From DATAGF01 sp963813355 (GTDB taxonomy: Bacteria > Actinomycetota > Thermoleophilia > Miltoncostaeales > Miltoncostaeaceae), in assembly GCA_963813355.1 (NCBI GenBank), contig CAWEYS010000009.1, forward strand, positions 1 through 57,847: DNA of 57,847 nucleotides, written 5' to 3'. The notes below the pieces were generated by a model. The model was given only the letters and a program-made list of their open reading frames with translations, ran no database searches and was not told the origin of the DNA. Positions 17,661 to 27,552 of the stretch are shown here, in pieces (position 1 is the first letter of the stretch; each line of letters begins with the position of its first letter). The translations under genes and the position numbers were made by a program.

Positions 17661-17942
17661 TCAGCGGAGCGCGTCGCGGCGGCGCATCAGCTCGACCGCC
17701 CGCGCCCGCTCGGCGCGATCCAGCTCCGCGAAGTCCTCGTCCGACAGGTTGCCGGCGCGATGGTCCATCTCGATCTCGCGGATCGCCCCGAGCGAGCGCG
17801 CCAGGTCCTCCTCGAGGGCGCGCCGCGCGTCCGCCCCGGGGTCGGCGGGGACGCTCTCGTCGCGGCGCGCCACGAGCGGCCAGGCGAGCACCACGACCAG
17901 GGCGAGCGCGACCGCGGCGAGGATCAGCGCGCCCGCGAGCAC
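17661..17942 (-). CDS. CcmI-like cytochrome c biogenesis protein (short form)
   Basis: A 93-residue protein: one N-terminal membrane helix (GALILAAVALALVVVLAW), then a charged helical region with EEDLARSLGAIREIEMDHRAGNLSDEDFAEL. That segment matches the start of CcmI, which holds apocytochrome for heme attachment, but the TPR tail is missing. Such short forms are common in actinobacteria. The start is GTG at 17942, 13 bases after the ccmF stop on the same strand. It is the last gene of the ccm cluster. Confidence 0.7.
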   Translation of the reverse strand: MLAGALILAAVALALVVVLAWPLVARRDESVPADPGADARRALEEDLARSLGAIREIEMDHRAGNLSDEDFAELDRAERARAVELMRRRDALR

Positions 17943-17955
17943 CGCAGGGGCGCGC

Positions 17956-19956
<2,001 letters not shown>

Positions 19957-19969
19957 CGAGACAGGCCGC

Positions 19970-20386
19970 TCAGGTGGCCGTGTCGTCGGGCCGGTCGGAG
20001 AACTTGGACGGGCAGAGGGTGATCAGCGAGTCGTTGCGGGCCACGAAGGTGCCGCTCTGGACGCTGCCGGTGACCACCACCTCGCGGCCGGCCTTGAACT
20101 GATCGGGCACGGTGCCGCGGTAGAGCACCGCCACTCTCTGGGTGGGATCCTCCTTGTCGACCACCGTGAAGCGCAGGCCCTCCGCGCTCTGGGCGCGGGC
20201 GGCCGCGTCGGTGGGGGCGCCCTCTGCCACCCGGCCGTTGAGGCGGTAGGTGCTGTCGGTGCTGGCCGCAAGCTCGCCCGGGCCGGCATAGGTCTCCAGC
20301 GAGCCGCCCAGGCTCGTCCAGGCCAGCCACGCCCCGAGCACCACGGCGAGGCTGATCGCGATGATGAAGCGCAGGCGGGAGCGCAC
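19970..20386 (-). CDS. ccmE: heme chaperone CcmE, cysteine-type variant
   Basis: A 138-residue protein with one N-terminal membrane anchor (FIIAISLAVVLGAWLAW) and an outer OB-fold domain. Classical CcmE binds heme through the histidine of an HXXXY motif. Here the equivalent segment is LCPSKFSD, so a cysteine replaces the histidine, as known for archaeal and some bacterial CcmE, and the following tyrosine is phenylalanine. GTG at 20386 (VRSRLRF) is preferred, with an in-frame GTG at 20404 as alternative. It is the first gene of the ccm operon and divergent from the ASCH gene. Confidence 0.85.
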   Translation of the reverse strand: MRSRLRFIIAISLAVVLGAWLAWTSLGGSLETYAGPGELAASTDSTYRLNGRVAEGAPTDAAARAQSAEGLRFTVVDKEDPTQRVAVLYRGTVPDQFKAGREVVVTGSVQSGTFVARNDSLITLCPSKFSDRPDDTAT

Positions 20387-20455
20387 CGGGGCCCAATCTA
20401 CCACCGGTTCCCGGAGCCGAGCGGGTGACGACGGTCCCACGTGGCGGGGCCGCGA

Positions 20456-20471
20456 TAGCGTCCGCCGGGTG
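20456..20471 (+). promoter_or_regulatory. leaderless -10 element of the ASCH gene
   Basis: TAGCGT (20456-20461), seven bases, then the GTG start at 20469. The same TANNNT, about 7 bp, start-codon geometry recurs at 7600, 23284 and 34635. No clear -35 is seen. Confidence 0.55.
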
Positions 20472-21062
20472 CTCTTCCGCCGCGACGAGCTGGAGGGGAT
20501 CGCCGCGGGCCGGATCACCCTCGCCTTCCGGCGCTGGGACCGGCCTCGCGCCGTGCCCGGCGCCCGCCACCGCACGCCCGTCGGCGAGCTCGAGATCCTC
20601 GCGGTCGACGAGGTCTCCCTGGACGCGATCGGCGATGACGAGGCGCGGGCGGCGGGGGCGGCGTCGCTGGGCGAGCTCGTGGCCGGGCTGCGCGCCCGCG
20701 ACCGGCCGCGCACCTACCGGGTGGCGCTCCGCCTGGCGGGACCCGACCGGCGCGCCGCCCTGCGCGAGGAGGCGGACCTCGACGACGAGGCGGCCGCCGC
20801 GATCGCCTCGCGCCTGGCGCGCCTGGACACCGCCTCGCGCCGCGGGCCGTGGACCGGTGACGTCCTGCGCCTGATCGCGGCGCGCCCCGCCGTGCGGGCG
20901 GCCGAGCTGGCTGCCGACCTCGGGCTCGAGACCCAGGTCCTCAAGCGCGACGTGCGCAAGCTCAAGGAGCTCGGGCTCACGGAGAGCCTGGGAACCGGCT
21001 ACCGGCTCTCGCCGCGGGGCGTCGCCTACCGGGAGCGGACGCGACGCCGGAAGGTTGAATAG
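20469..21062 (+). CDS. ASCH-domain protein with C-terminal winged helix
   Basis: A 197-residue protein. The first 110 residues (FRRDELEGIAAGRITLAFRR, then RTPVGELEILAVDEV) resemble the ASCH fold, a PUA-like RNA-binding or nucleotide-binding domain. The last 70 residues (DVLRLIAARPAVRAAELAAD, TQVLKRDVRKLKELGL) form a winged helix likely to bind DNA. It could be the regulator acting on the palindrome at 21099, which is inference. Its last codons form one copy of GTTGAATA, the half-site of that palindrome. The GTG at 20469 appears leaderless. Confidence 0.75.
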   Translation: MLFRRDELEGIAAGRITLAFRRWDRPRAVPGARHRTPVGELEILAVDEVSLDAIGDDEARAAGAASLGELVAGLRARDRPRTYRVALRLAGPDRRAALREEADLDDEAAAAIASRLARLDTASRRGPWTGDVLRLIAARPAVRAAELAADLGLETQVLKRDVRKLKELGLTESLGTGYRLSPRGVAYRERTRRRKVE

Positions 21063-21098
21063 AGCGAGGAGCTGTTCACGGTTCCGAGCGGCGGCACG

Positions 21099-21127
21099 TA
21101 TTCAACTTTGTGATACAAGGTTGAATA
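21099..21127. promoter_or_regulatory. 29-bp operator palindrome upstream of the Fic gene
   Basis: TATTCAAC (21099-21106) and GTTGAATA (21120-21127) are exact inverted repeats about a centre at 21113. Inside them TTGT (21108) and ACAA (21115) also pair. One pair is mismatched. The region is strikingly AT-rich for this genome. A third GTTGAATA lies at 21054-21061. TTCAAC and AATAAC 17 bp apart could be the -35 and -10, so a bound repressor would cover the promoter. Confidence 0.75.
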
Positions 21128-21157
21128 ACCTCTCTCGTCGTCTCAGCTTCTGGACCG

Positions 21158-22351
21158 ATGATCGCGAGCCCTCCGCACACGACAGTCGAGGAACTCTGGC
21201 CGGGCGACCCCGGAGCGCCGGGCGGGCGGGCGAATCGAACGGGCTTCCGCTACCGAGCGTACGTGCCCGGGCCGATCGGGGCGTGGGAGCTCGTCCTCCC
21301 CGGATCCCTCGCGGCCGATCTCGCGCGCGCCGAGGCGGCCGTCCGCGAGCTCGACCGCCACGGCCCGCTCCTCGCGACCCTCGCCTGGCCGCTCCTCCGC
21401 GCCGAAGCCATCGCCAGCTCGCGCATCGAAGGCATCGGCGTGAGCCACCACCGACTCGCCCTGGCCGAACGGGCCGCCTCGGACGATCCCACCGCGCGCG
21501 CCGTGATCGGCAACCTCGCGGCGCTCCGCCGTGCCCTCGCCCTCGCCGACGACCGGGTGGATCAGGCGGCATTCGACGAGATCCACCGGGCGCTCCTCGC
21601 GGGGACCGGCGACGAGCCGCGCGCCGGGCGCGTCCGCCGTGATCAGAACTGGATCGGTGGACGCCACCCCAACCCACGCGGCGCGGCGTTCGTACCGCCC
21701 CCGCCTGAGGACGTGGAGCCGCTCCTGTCCGATCTCTCCGCCTTCTGCGCCCGCGACGACCTGCCGGCGGTCGCGCAGGCCGCGGTCGCCCACGTGCAGT
21801 TCGAGACGATCCATCCCTACTTCGACGGGAACGGACGCGTGGGCCGTGCCCTGATCCAGGTGATCTTCCGCCGTCGGGGCATCGCCCGTACCGTGCTCCC
21901 GCCGGTGAGCCTGGTCCTCGCGGGGGCCCGCGACCGATACGTCGAGGGGCTCACGGCATTCCGGAGGGGCGACGCCGGCGCGTGGCTCGCCACCTTCAAC
22001 GACGCGGTGTTCCGAGCGGCTCGAGCCGGCGAGGAGCTCGCGGCGAGCGTCGGGGCGCTTCAGGGCGAGTGGGCCGAGCGGGCGGGGCAACCGCGTCGCG
22101 ACTCCGCCGCCGCCGCCCTGATCCGCCGCCTTCCCGAGGAGCCCATCGTGGACCTCGCGACCGCGCGCCGGCTCACGGGGGCGAGCGCCCAGGCGACGCT
22201 CGGCGGCATCGACCGTCTCGTCGACGCGGACGTGCTGCGCGAGCTCACGGGCCGGCGGCGCGGTCGCCTGTGGGAGAGCGTCGGCCTCTTCGGGTTGCTC
22301 GACGATCTCGAGACGAGCGTCCGGGGACCGAGCCGGGGCCGCGCCCGATAA
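21158..22351 (+). CDS. Fic-domain protein, N-terminally auto-inhibited type
   Basis: A 397-residue protein. The Fic catalytic motif HPYFDGNGRVGR lies near residue 222, so the AMP-transferring (AMPylation) histidine and phosphate loop are intact. Upstream, near residue 90, SSRIEG matches the inhibitory helix motif (S/T)xxxE(G/N) in its N-terminal class II arrangement. A winged-helix-like tail (VDLATARRLTGASAQATL) ends the protein. Such proteins modify host proteins and some form toxin modules. No separate antitoxin is needed given the built-in helix. A large palindrome precedes it. The ATG at 21158 has only a weak ribosome site. Confidence 0.9.
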   Translation: MIASPPHTTVEELWPGDPGAPGGRANRTGFRYRAYVPGPIGAWELVLPGSLAADLARAEAAVRELDRHGPLLATLAWPLLRAEAIASSRIEGIGVSHHRLALAERAASDDPTARAVIGNLAALRRALALADDRVDQAAFDEIHRALLAGTGDEPRAGRVRRDQNWIGGRHPNPRGAAFVPPPPEDVEPLLSDLSAFCARDDLPAVAQAAVAHVQFETIHPYFDGNGRVGRALIQVIFRRRGIARTVLPPVSLVLAGARDRYVEGLTAFRRGDAGAWLATFNDAVFRAARAGEELAASVGALQGEWAERAGQPRRDSAAAALIRRLPEEPIVDLATARRLTGASAQATLGGIDRLVDADVLRELTGRRRGRLWESVGLFGLLDDLETSVRGPSRGRAR

Positions 22352-22426
22352 CCGGGAAAATCTGAGGTTTTGCGGAGTAGACTGCGGCGCACGTCCGCGA
22401 TCACCGCACAAGGGGGAGCAGAGGGA

Positions 22427-23267
22427 ATGAGTCGAACGCGACGAGGTGCTCGTCTCCACCGACTGGGTCGCCGAGCACGCCGACGACCCGGCGTACCGCC
22501 TCGTCGAGGTCGACGAGGACACGACCGCCTACGCGGGCGGTCACATCCGCAACGCCGTGGCCTGGCACTGGAAGGACGACCTGCACGAGGAGCTGCGCCG
22601 CGAGTTCCTCGGCCAGGAGACCCTGGCCGACCTGCTGGCGCGCTCCGGCGTCGGGCCGGACACGACCGTCGTGCTCTACGGGGGCAACAACAACTGGTTC
22701 GCCACCTACGCCTACTGGCTCCTGCGCTACCTCGGGTTCGACCGGGTCAAGCTGATGGACGGCGGGCGCAAGAAGTGGGAGCTCGAGGAGCGCGAGCTGG
22801 TGACCGAGGAGCCGTCGGTCGCGCGCGCCGACCCGGGCGCCCTGGCGCCGGTGCGCCACGAGCTGCGGGCCTTCCGCGACGACGTGCTGGGCCACATCGG
22901 CGGGGGCGGCAGGTCGATGGTCGACGTGCGCAGCCCGGCCGAGTTCTCGGGCGAGGTGCTGGCGCCGCCGCACCTGCCCCAGGAGCAGGCCCAGGTGCCG
23001 GGGCACATCCCGGGCGCGGCCAACGTCCCCTGGGCGACGGCCGCCCGCGAGGACGGCAGCTTCAAGAGCGACGACGAGCTGACCGAGATCTACGGCGGCG
23101 TGGGGGTCACGGCCGACACCGACGTGATCGCCTACTGCCGCATCGGCGAGCGCTCGAGCCACACCTGGTTCGTGCTGCACGAGCTGCTCGGCTACCCGAC
23201 GGTGCGCAACTACGACGGCTCCTGGACCGAGTACGGCAGCCTGGTCGGCGTGCCCGTCGAGCGCTAG
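22427..23267 (+). pseudogene. sseA: thiosulfate sulfurtransferase (rhodanese), one early frameshift
   Basis: A two-domain rhodanese of about 279 residues that moves sulfane sulfur from thiosulfate to an acceptor. The second domain has the active-site cysteine in YCRIGERSSHTW (about residue 235). The sequence closely follows actinobacterial CysA/SseA proteins (VLYGGNNNWFATYAYW, MDGGRKKWE). The frame is open from GTG 22446, but a better start is ATG 22427 with an AGAGGGA ribosome site, reading MSRT then, after one extra base near 22438, DEVLVSTDW. A TAGACT -10 lies at 22378-22383. Confidence 0.85.
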
Positions 23268-23283
23268 GAGCCCGGGGCCCAGA

Positions 23284-23299
23284 TAGTGTCGGCGGGGTG
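23284..23299 (+). promoter_or_regulatory. leaderless -10 element of the LigC-like gene
   Basis: TAGTGT (23284-23289), seven bases, then the GTG at 23297. It has the same geometry as at 20456 and 34635. Confidence 0.5.
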
Positions 23300-24232
23300 A
23301 CGCTTCCGCTCGCCCCGCCGCTCCCTCCCCAGCTCGCCCGCTCCGCGCGGGAGGTGCCCGAGGGGGACGGCTGGTCGTACGAGCGCAAGCTCGACGGCTT
23401 CCGCGCGATCGCCTTCGTCGACGATGACGCGGTGGAGATCCAGTCGCGCTCGGGCAAGCCGCTCGCGCGGTACTTCCCCGAGATCGCGCTGCCCCCGGGG
23501 CGCTACGTCGCCGACGGGGAGATCGTGGTGGCCGGCGACGGTGGCGACGAGGACTTCGGCCTGCTGCAGCAGCGCCTCCATCCCGCGGCCTCGCGGGTCG
23601 AGCTGCTCGCCGAGCAGATCCCGGCCCGCTTCGCCGCCTTCGACCTGCTGGCGCGGGGGGACGAGTCGCTGCTCGACCTGCCCTTCGCGGAGCGGCGCGC
23701 GGCGCTGGAGGCGGCGCCGGGCCTCGAGCCGGTGGAGACGTCAACCGACCCCGCGCGCGCCGCGGAGTGGCTGCGCACCTCCGAGGGCGTGATCGCGAAG
23801 CGCCTCGACGCCCCGTACCGGCCGGGCGAGCGCCAGGGCATGGTGAAGATCAAGCGGGTGCGCACCATCGACTGCGTCGTCATCGGCTGGCGTCCCGGCA
23901 CGGTCCCGGACACCGTGGGCTCCCTGATCCTCGGCCTCTACGACGCCGGCACGCTGCGGCCCGTGGGCCACTGCGCCGGCTTCACCGGGAGGCGCAAGCG
24001 CGAGCTGCGGGACGAGCTGGCGCCCTACGAGACCGGCGACCGGGGCAGCGCCGACCCCAGCCGCTGGAGCGCCGGCCGGGAGCTGGAGTGGGTCGGGCTG
24101 CGCCCCGAGCTCGTGGCGGAGGTCAGCTACGACCACGCCAGCGGCGGGCGCATCCGCCACGGCGCGCGCCTGCTCCGCTTCCGGGACGACCGCGAGCCCG
24201 AGAGCTGCACGGCCGACCAGCTCGAGGCGTGA
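23297..24232 (+). CDS. ATP-dependent DNA ligase, LigC-like
   Basis: A 311-residue covalent nucleotidyltransferase that seals DNA nicks. The adenylation lysine is in ERKLDGFRAI (motif I). Motif III (DGEIVV), motif IV (EGVIAKRLD) and motif V (MVKIKRVR) follow, and an OB-fold tail completes it. No N-terminal DNA-binding domain is present, as in minimal bacterial LigC enzymes used in repair. The GTG at 23297 appears leaderless. Its stop overlaps the next gene's GTG as GTGA. A second ligase family member is at 39910. Confidence 0.9.
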   Translation: MTLPLAPPLPPQLARSAREVPEGDGWSYERKLDGFRAIAFVDDDAVEIQSRSGKPLARYFPEIALPPGRYVADGEIVVAGDGGDEDFGLLQQRLHPAASRVELLAEQIPARFAAFDLLARGDESLLDLPFAERRAALEAAPGLEPVETSTDPARAAEWLRTSEGVIAKRLDAPYRPGERQGMVKIKRVRTIDCVVIGWRPGTVPDTVGSLILGLYDAGTLRPVGHCAGFTGRRKRELRDELAPYETGDRGSADPSRWSAGRELEWVGLRPELVAEVSYDHASGGRIRHGARLLRFRDDREPESCTADQLEA

Positions 24233-24726
24233 GCGCCGCCTACGACCCGGCCCAGTGGACGGACCTCTTCGTCGCCACGGCCGGCGCCGCGGCCGCCCTG
24301 GCCGGGCTCCTGTTCGTGGCGGTCTCGATCAACGTCGAGCGCATCCTTTCCTTCAAGGGGCTCCCGGAGCGGGCCCTCGAGGCGCTGCTCGTCCTGGTCG
24401 GCGCCCTCGTGGTGGCGGTGCTCTGCCTGGCCCCGGTCGAGACCGACGCGCTGGGGTGGCTCCTGCTCGTGGCGGGCGTCGTCCTGCTCGGCACCGTCGC
24501 CGGGCTGGAGCGGATCTCACTGCCCAGCCGCCACGACCGCTCGACGAAGGCCGCGTTCGGCCAGGTCACGCTGGCGCTGATCGCCACGGCGCCCTATGTC
24601 GTCGGCGCGATCACCCTGCTCGCGGAGGCGGGCGGCGGCCTCTACTGGGTCCTCGCCGGCGTCATCGGCGCGATCGTGAGCTCGGCCGCCAACGCCTGGG
24701 TCCTCATGATCGAGATCCTCCGGTGA
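24229..24726 (+). CDS. four- to five-helix membrane protein, unknown function
   Basis: A 165-residue integral membrane protein. Hydrophobic helices lie at about residues 10-35 (LFVATAGAAAALAGLLFVAV), 45-70, 75-95, 110-130 and 135-160. It opens VSAAYDPAQWTDLF and carries INVERILSFKGLPERAL after the first helix, a pattern seen in small conserved actinobacterial membrane proteins. No catalytic motif is visible. The GTG at 24229 overlaps the ligase stop and its stop overlaps the next GTG, so all three are co-translated. Confidence 0.7.
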   Translation: MSAAYDPAQWTDLFVATAGAAAALAGLLFVAVSINVERILSFKGLPERALEALLVLVGALVVAVLCLAPVETDALGWLLLVAGVVLLGTVAGLERISLPSRHDRSTKAAFGQVTLALIATAPYVVGAITLLAEAGGGLYWVLAGVIGAIVSSAANAWVLMIEILR

Positions 24727-25352
24727 CCGTCCTCGGCGTGCGGCTCCGCCAGAGGGGCCTGATGTGGACGCGGCCGGGCGCGCGCCCGATGCGCTTCATC
24801 GCCGAGCAACAGATGGACGCGGGGCGGGTCGCCTTCCGCTGGCGGGCGCGCTTCGGCGCCGGCCTGCTGCGGCCCTTCGTCGTGACGGACGCGTACGAGG
24901 ACGGGGCGGGGCGTCTCGAGGGCCGACTCGCCGGCGTGCGCCTCTTCCGCTCGACGGGGCCGGACGTCGACCGCGGCCAGGTCATGCGCTACCTCGCCGA
25001 GCTCGCCTGGCTCCCCGACCCGCGCGCGAACCCCGAGGTCCGGTGGACCGACCTCGGGCCGGACGAGGCCGAGGTTGCGGCCGGCTGCGCCGGCGGGCGC
25101 GCGGCCGTGCGGCTCCGTCTCGGCGCCGGCGGCGACGTCCTCGAGGCGTACGCACCGGATCGCCCGCGGTCGGTGGACGACGGCTCGGTGCCGACGCCGT
25201 GGCGTGGCGTCTTCTCGGACCACGGCGAGGTGGGCGGTGTACGGGTGCCGCGGCGGGCCGAGGTCTCCTGGGAGCTCCCGGAGGGCCGCTTCACCTACTG
25301 GCGCGCCGAGGTCACCGCGCTGGAGGTCGTCGGCGCCGCGGCTCAGCGGTAG
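24723..25352 (+). CDS. DUF6544/DUF6920-like protein
   Basis: A 209-residue soluble protein. It starts VTVLGVRLRQRGLMWTRPG and contains FIAEQQMDAGRVAFRWRARF, VMRYLAELAWLPD, and a C-terminal WELPEGRFTYWRAEVTAL. These resemble a family of uncharacterised beta-rich proteins described as lipid-binding-like, but I assign no function. The GTG at 24723 overlaps the previous stop as GTGA. The 3' end overlaps the convergent SDR gene by 10 bp. Confidence 0.65.
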   Translation: MTVLGVRLRQRGLMWTRPGARPMRFIAEQQMDAGRVAFRWRARFGAGLLRPFVVTDAYEDGAGRLEGRLAGVRLFRSTGPDVDRGQVMRYLAELAWLPDPRANPEVRWTDLGPDEAEVAAGCAGGRAAVRLRLGAGGDVLEAYAPDRPRSVDDGSVPTPWRGVFSDHGEVGGVRVPRRAEVSWELPEGRFTYWRAEVTALEVVGAAAQR

Positions 25353-26257
25353 CCGGTCGCGTCGGCCGGCCGGCCCGCGTCCATCACCTCGACCATGTAG
25401 CGCCAGGCGTCGGGACGGCTGCCGTCGACGTCGGTGAAGCCGTAGACCTGGGCGAGCCCGCCCGACGACAGCGAGGCCCCGTTCCAGCGCGCCCGGTCGG
25501 GGTCGGCGGCCAGCGCGGCGACGGCCCGGCCGGTGTAGAGGGGCGTCTCCGAGATGCCGAAGTGCGGCTGGCGCTCGAGGGCGTCGCGCCAGCGCTCCTC
25601 GGTGACGCCGTAGGTCTCGAGCATCATCTCCGACCGCATCCAGCCGGGCGTGAGCGCCACGGCGGTCGCCCCGCGCGGGCCGAGCTCCCGCGCCTGGGCC
25701 CACGCGATGCGGATGACGCCGCTCTTGGCGAGGTCGTAGAAGGCCGAGAGGCGGTAGTTGACGGCGTTGTACTCGGCCGTGCCGTCGGTCACCTCGACGA
25801 GCAGCCCGCCGGGATTCCTCAGCAGCAGCGGCAGCGCGTGGTGGCTGGTGATGAGGTGGGTGTCGATCGCCAGCCGCAGCATGCGCAGGCCGCGCTCGAG
25901 GTCGTGCTCCCAGACCGGGACGTTCCACTCGAAGAGCTTCTCCCCGCCCCAGATGTCGTTGACCAGCACGTCGAGCCGCCCCTGCTCGGCGTCGATGCGC
26001 TGAACCAGGTCGCGCACCTGCGCGGGCTCGAGGTGGTCGGCCGCGACCGCGATCCCCGCCCCGCCGGCCTCGGTCACCAGCTCGGCGGTCTCCTCGATCG
26101 TCTCGGGGCGGTCGTATTCGGAGCGGCGCCCGCGGGTGGAGCGGCCGCTGCAGTAGACCGTCGCGCCGGCCTCGCCGAGGCCCACCGCGATGCCGCGCCC
26201 CGCCCCCCGGGTCGCCCCGGCGACGAGCGCCACCCTGCCGCGGAGGGGCGCGGTCAC
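25343..26257 (-). CDS. short-chain dehydrogenase/reductase
   Basis: A 304-residue NAD(P)-dependent oxidoreductase. It has the cofactor motif GATRGAGRGIAVG near the N-terminus, DVLVNDIWGG, and a catalytic Tyr-x-x-x-Lys in SAFYDLAKSG. The usual catalytic serine is replaced by threonine or lies elsewhere (VEVTDGTAEYNAVNY). The substrate is unknown. The length suggests the extended-loop SDR group seen in actinobacteria. The GTG at 26257 overlaps the AcuC stop as GTGA. Confidence 0.87.
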   Translation of the reverse strand: MTAPLRGRVALVAGATRGAGRGIAVGLGEAGATVYCSGRSTRGRRSEYDRPETIEETAELVTEAGGAGIAVAADHLEPAQVRDLVQRIDAEQGRLDVLVNDIWGGEKLFEWNVPVWEHDLERGLRMLRLAIDTHLITSHHALPLLLRNPGGLLVEVTDGTAEYNAVNYRLSAFYDLAKSGVIRIAWAQARELGPRGATAVALTPGWMRSEMMLETYGVTEERWRDALERQPHFGISETPLYTGRAVAALAADPDRARWNGASLSSGGLAQVYGFTDVDGSRPDAWRYMVEVMDAGRPADATGYR

Positions 26258-27429
26258 GGGCCGATTCCCCAAAAGCGGCCGAGGACGGCGACGCTCTGGG
26301 CGATGGCCGCCTCGGATCCCGCGGCCGCGCGCCGGTCGCGCTCCGGGTCGGGCGGCGGCCCCGGGTCCTCCCACCACCCGCGGGCCGGCTCGGGACAGCC
26401 CGCCTCGAGGGCGATCCGGCGCCAGGGCTCGGGGACGTCCCCGTCGACGGACCGGCCCGCCAGCTCGGCGGCCAGGCCCGCCCAGGCGCGCGGCGGCGCG
26501 GTGCAGGGCTCGTAGCCCCCGCCGCCGAGGGCGACCAGCCGGCCGCCGCAGACCTCCTCGGCCAGCGCCCGCAGGCGGGCCCAGAGCTCGCGGTAGAGCG
26601 GCATGGTCGTGAGCATGTGGCTCAGCGGGTCGGCGTGGTGGTGGTCGACGCCGCACTGGGCGACGATCGCGTCGGGCCCGAACGCGCGCACGACGGGCGC
26701 GACCACCCGGTCCCAGGCCGCGCGGTAGGCCGCGTCGCCGGCGAAGGGCGGCAGCGCCACGTTGGCGGCCGATCCCGGCGCCCCCGCGCCGCCGGTCTCG
26801 GCGGGGAAGCCGGAGCCCGGGAACAGGTGGCGGCCGCTCTCGTGCACCGAGACCGTCAGCACCCGCGGCTCGTCGTAGAAGATCCACTGGGTGCCGTTGC
26901 CGTGGTGGACGTCGAGGTCGACGTAGGCGACGCGCTCGAGGCCGGCGTCGAGCAGCGCCCGCACCGCGACCGCGGTCTCGTTGTAGATGCCGAACCCCTG
27001 GGCCTGGCTCGCCGTCCCGTGGTGGGCGCCGGCGGCGGGGACCAGCGCGGCGCGGGCGCGGCCCTGCGCCACGGCCCCGGCCGCCGCCGCGCAGGCCGCG
27101 CAGGCGCGGGCCGAGTCCTCGTGCATGCCCGGGTACGCGTTGTTGTCGCCGCCGATGCCCCACTGCCGCGCCTCGGGCTCCGCGGCGAGCACCGGCTCCT
27201 CGCTGTAGCGCCGCACCGCCCGGATGAAGGCCGGCGCGAAGACCCGGGCGAGCTCCTCGTCGGCCAGCGGCCCGGGCGCCGGCTCGAGCGCGACCGCGTC
27301 GCCGTCGAGCAGGCCCGCCTCGCGGCAGAGCGCCACGGCCAGCCGGTGGCGGCGCGCGTCCGTGGGGTGGCCGCCGCCGAAGCGCATGCCGAGCCCGTCG
27401 TCGTGCACGACCAGCAGCCGCAGGGGCAT
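26254..27429 (-). CDS. acuC: histone deacetylase-family amidohydrolase (AcuC-like)
   Basis: A 391-residue zinc hydrolase of the arginase/deacetylase fold. Metal and catalytic motifs are GAHHGTASQAQGF, DLDVHHGNGTQ, QCGVDHHHADPL and GGGGYE. Bacterial AcuC removes acetyl groups from lysines, classically reactivating acetyl-CoA synthetase. Related enzymes cut acetyl-polyamines, and sequence alone does not decide. The ATG at 27429 is followed by a normal N-terminus (MPLRLLVVHDDGLGMRFGGGHP). Translationally coupled to the SDR gene downstream. Confidence 0.88.
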   Translation of the reverse strand: MPLRLLVVHDDGLGMRFGGGHPTDARRHRLAVALCREAGLLDGDAVALEPAPGPLADEELARVFAPAFIRAVRRYSEEPVLAAEPEARQWGIGGDNNAYPGMHEDSARACAACAAAAGAVAQGRARAALVPAAGAHHGTASQAQGFGIYNETAVAVRALLDAGLERVAYVDLDVHHGNGTQWIFYDEPRVLTVSVHESGRHLFPGSGFPAETGGAGAPGSAANVALPPFAGDAAYRAAWDRVVAPVVRAFGPDAIVAQCGVDHHHADPLSHMLTTMPLYRELWARLRALAEEVCGGRLVALGGGGYEPCTAPPRAWAGLAAELAGRSVDGDVPEPWRRIALEAGCPEPARGWWEDPGPPPDPERDRRAAAGSEAAIAQSVAVLGRFWGIGP

Positions 27430-27438
27430 GGCCGGAGC

Positions 27439-27552
27439 CTAGGGGCCGAGGCCCCCGAGGACGCCGGTGAGGTCCAGCAGCAGGAGCGCGAGGAGCGCGG
27501 CGGCCGCGAGCCCGTACCAGAGCCACGCGGGGTCGCGGCGGCGGCGGCTCAT
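27439..27552 (-). CDS. small single-helix membrane protein
   Basis: A 37-residue peptide: MSRRRRDPAWLWYGL, then a leucine/alanine helix ending LDLTGVLGGLGP. The ATG overlaps the stop of the SpoIIE phosphatase gene as ATGA, which supports real translation. One membrane helix with a positively charged N-terminus suggests the N-terminus faces the cytoplasm. No function is recognised. Confidence 0.5.
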   Translation of the reverse strand: MSRRRRDPAWLWYGLAAAALLALLLLDLTGVLGGLGP

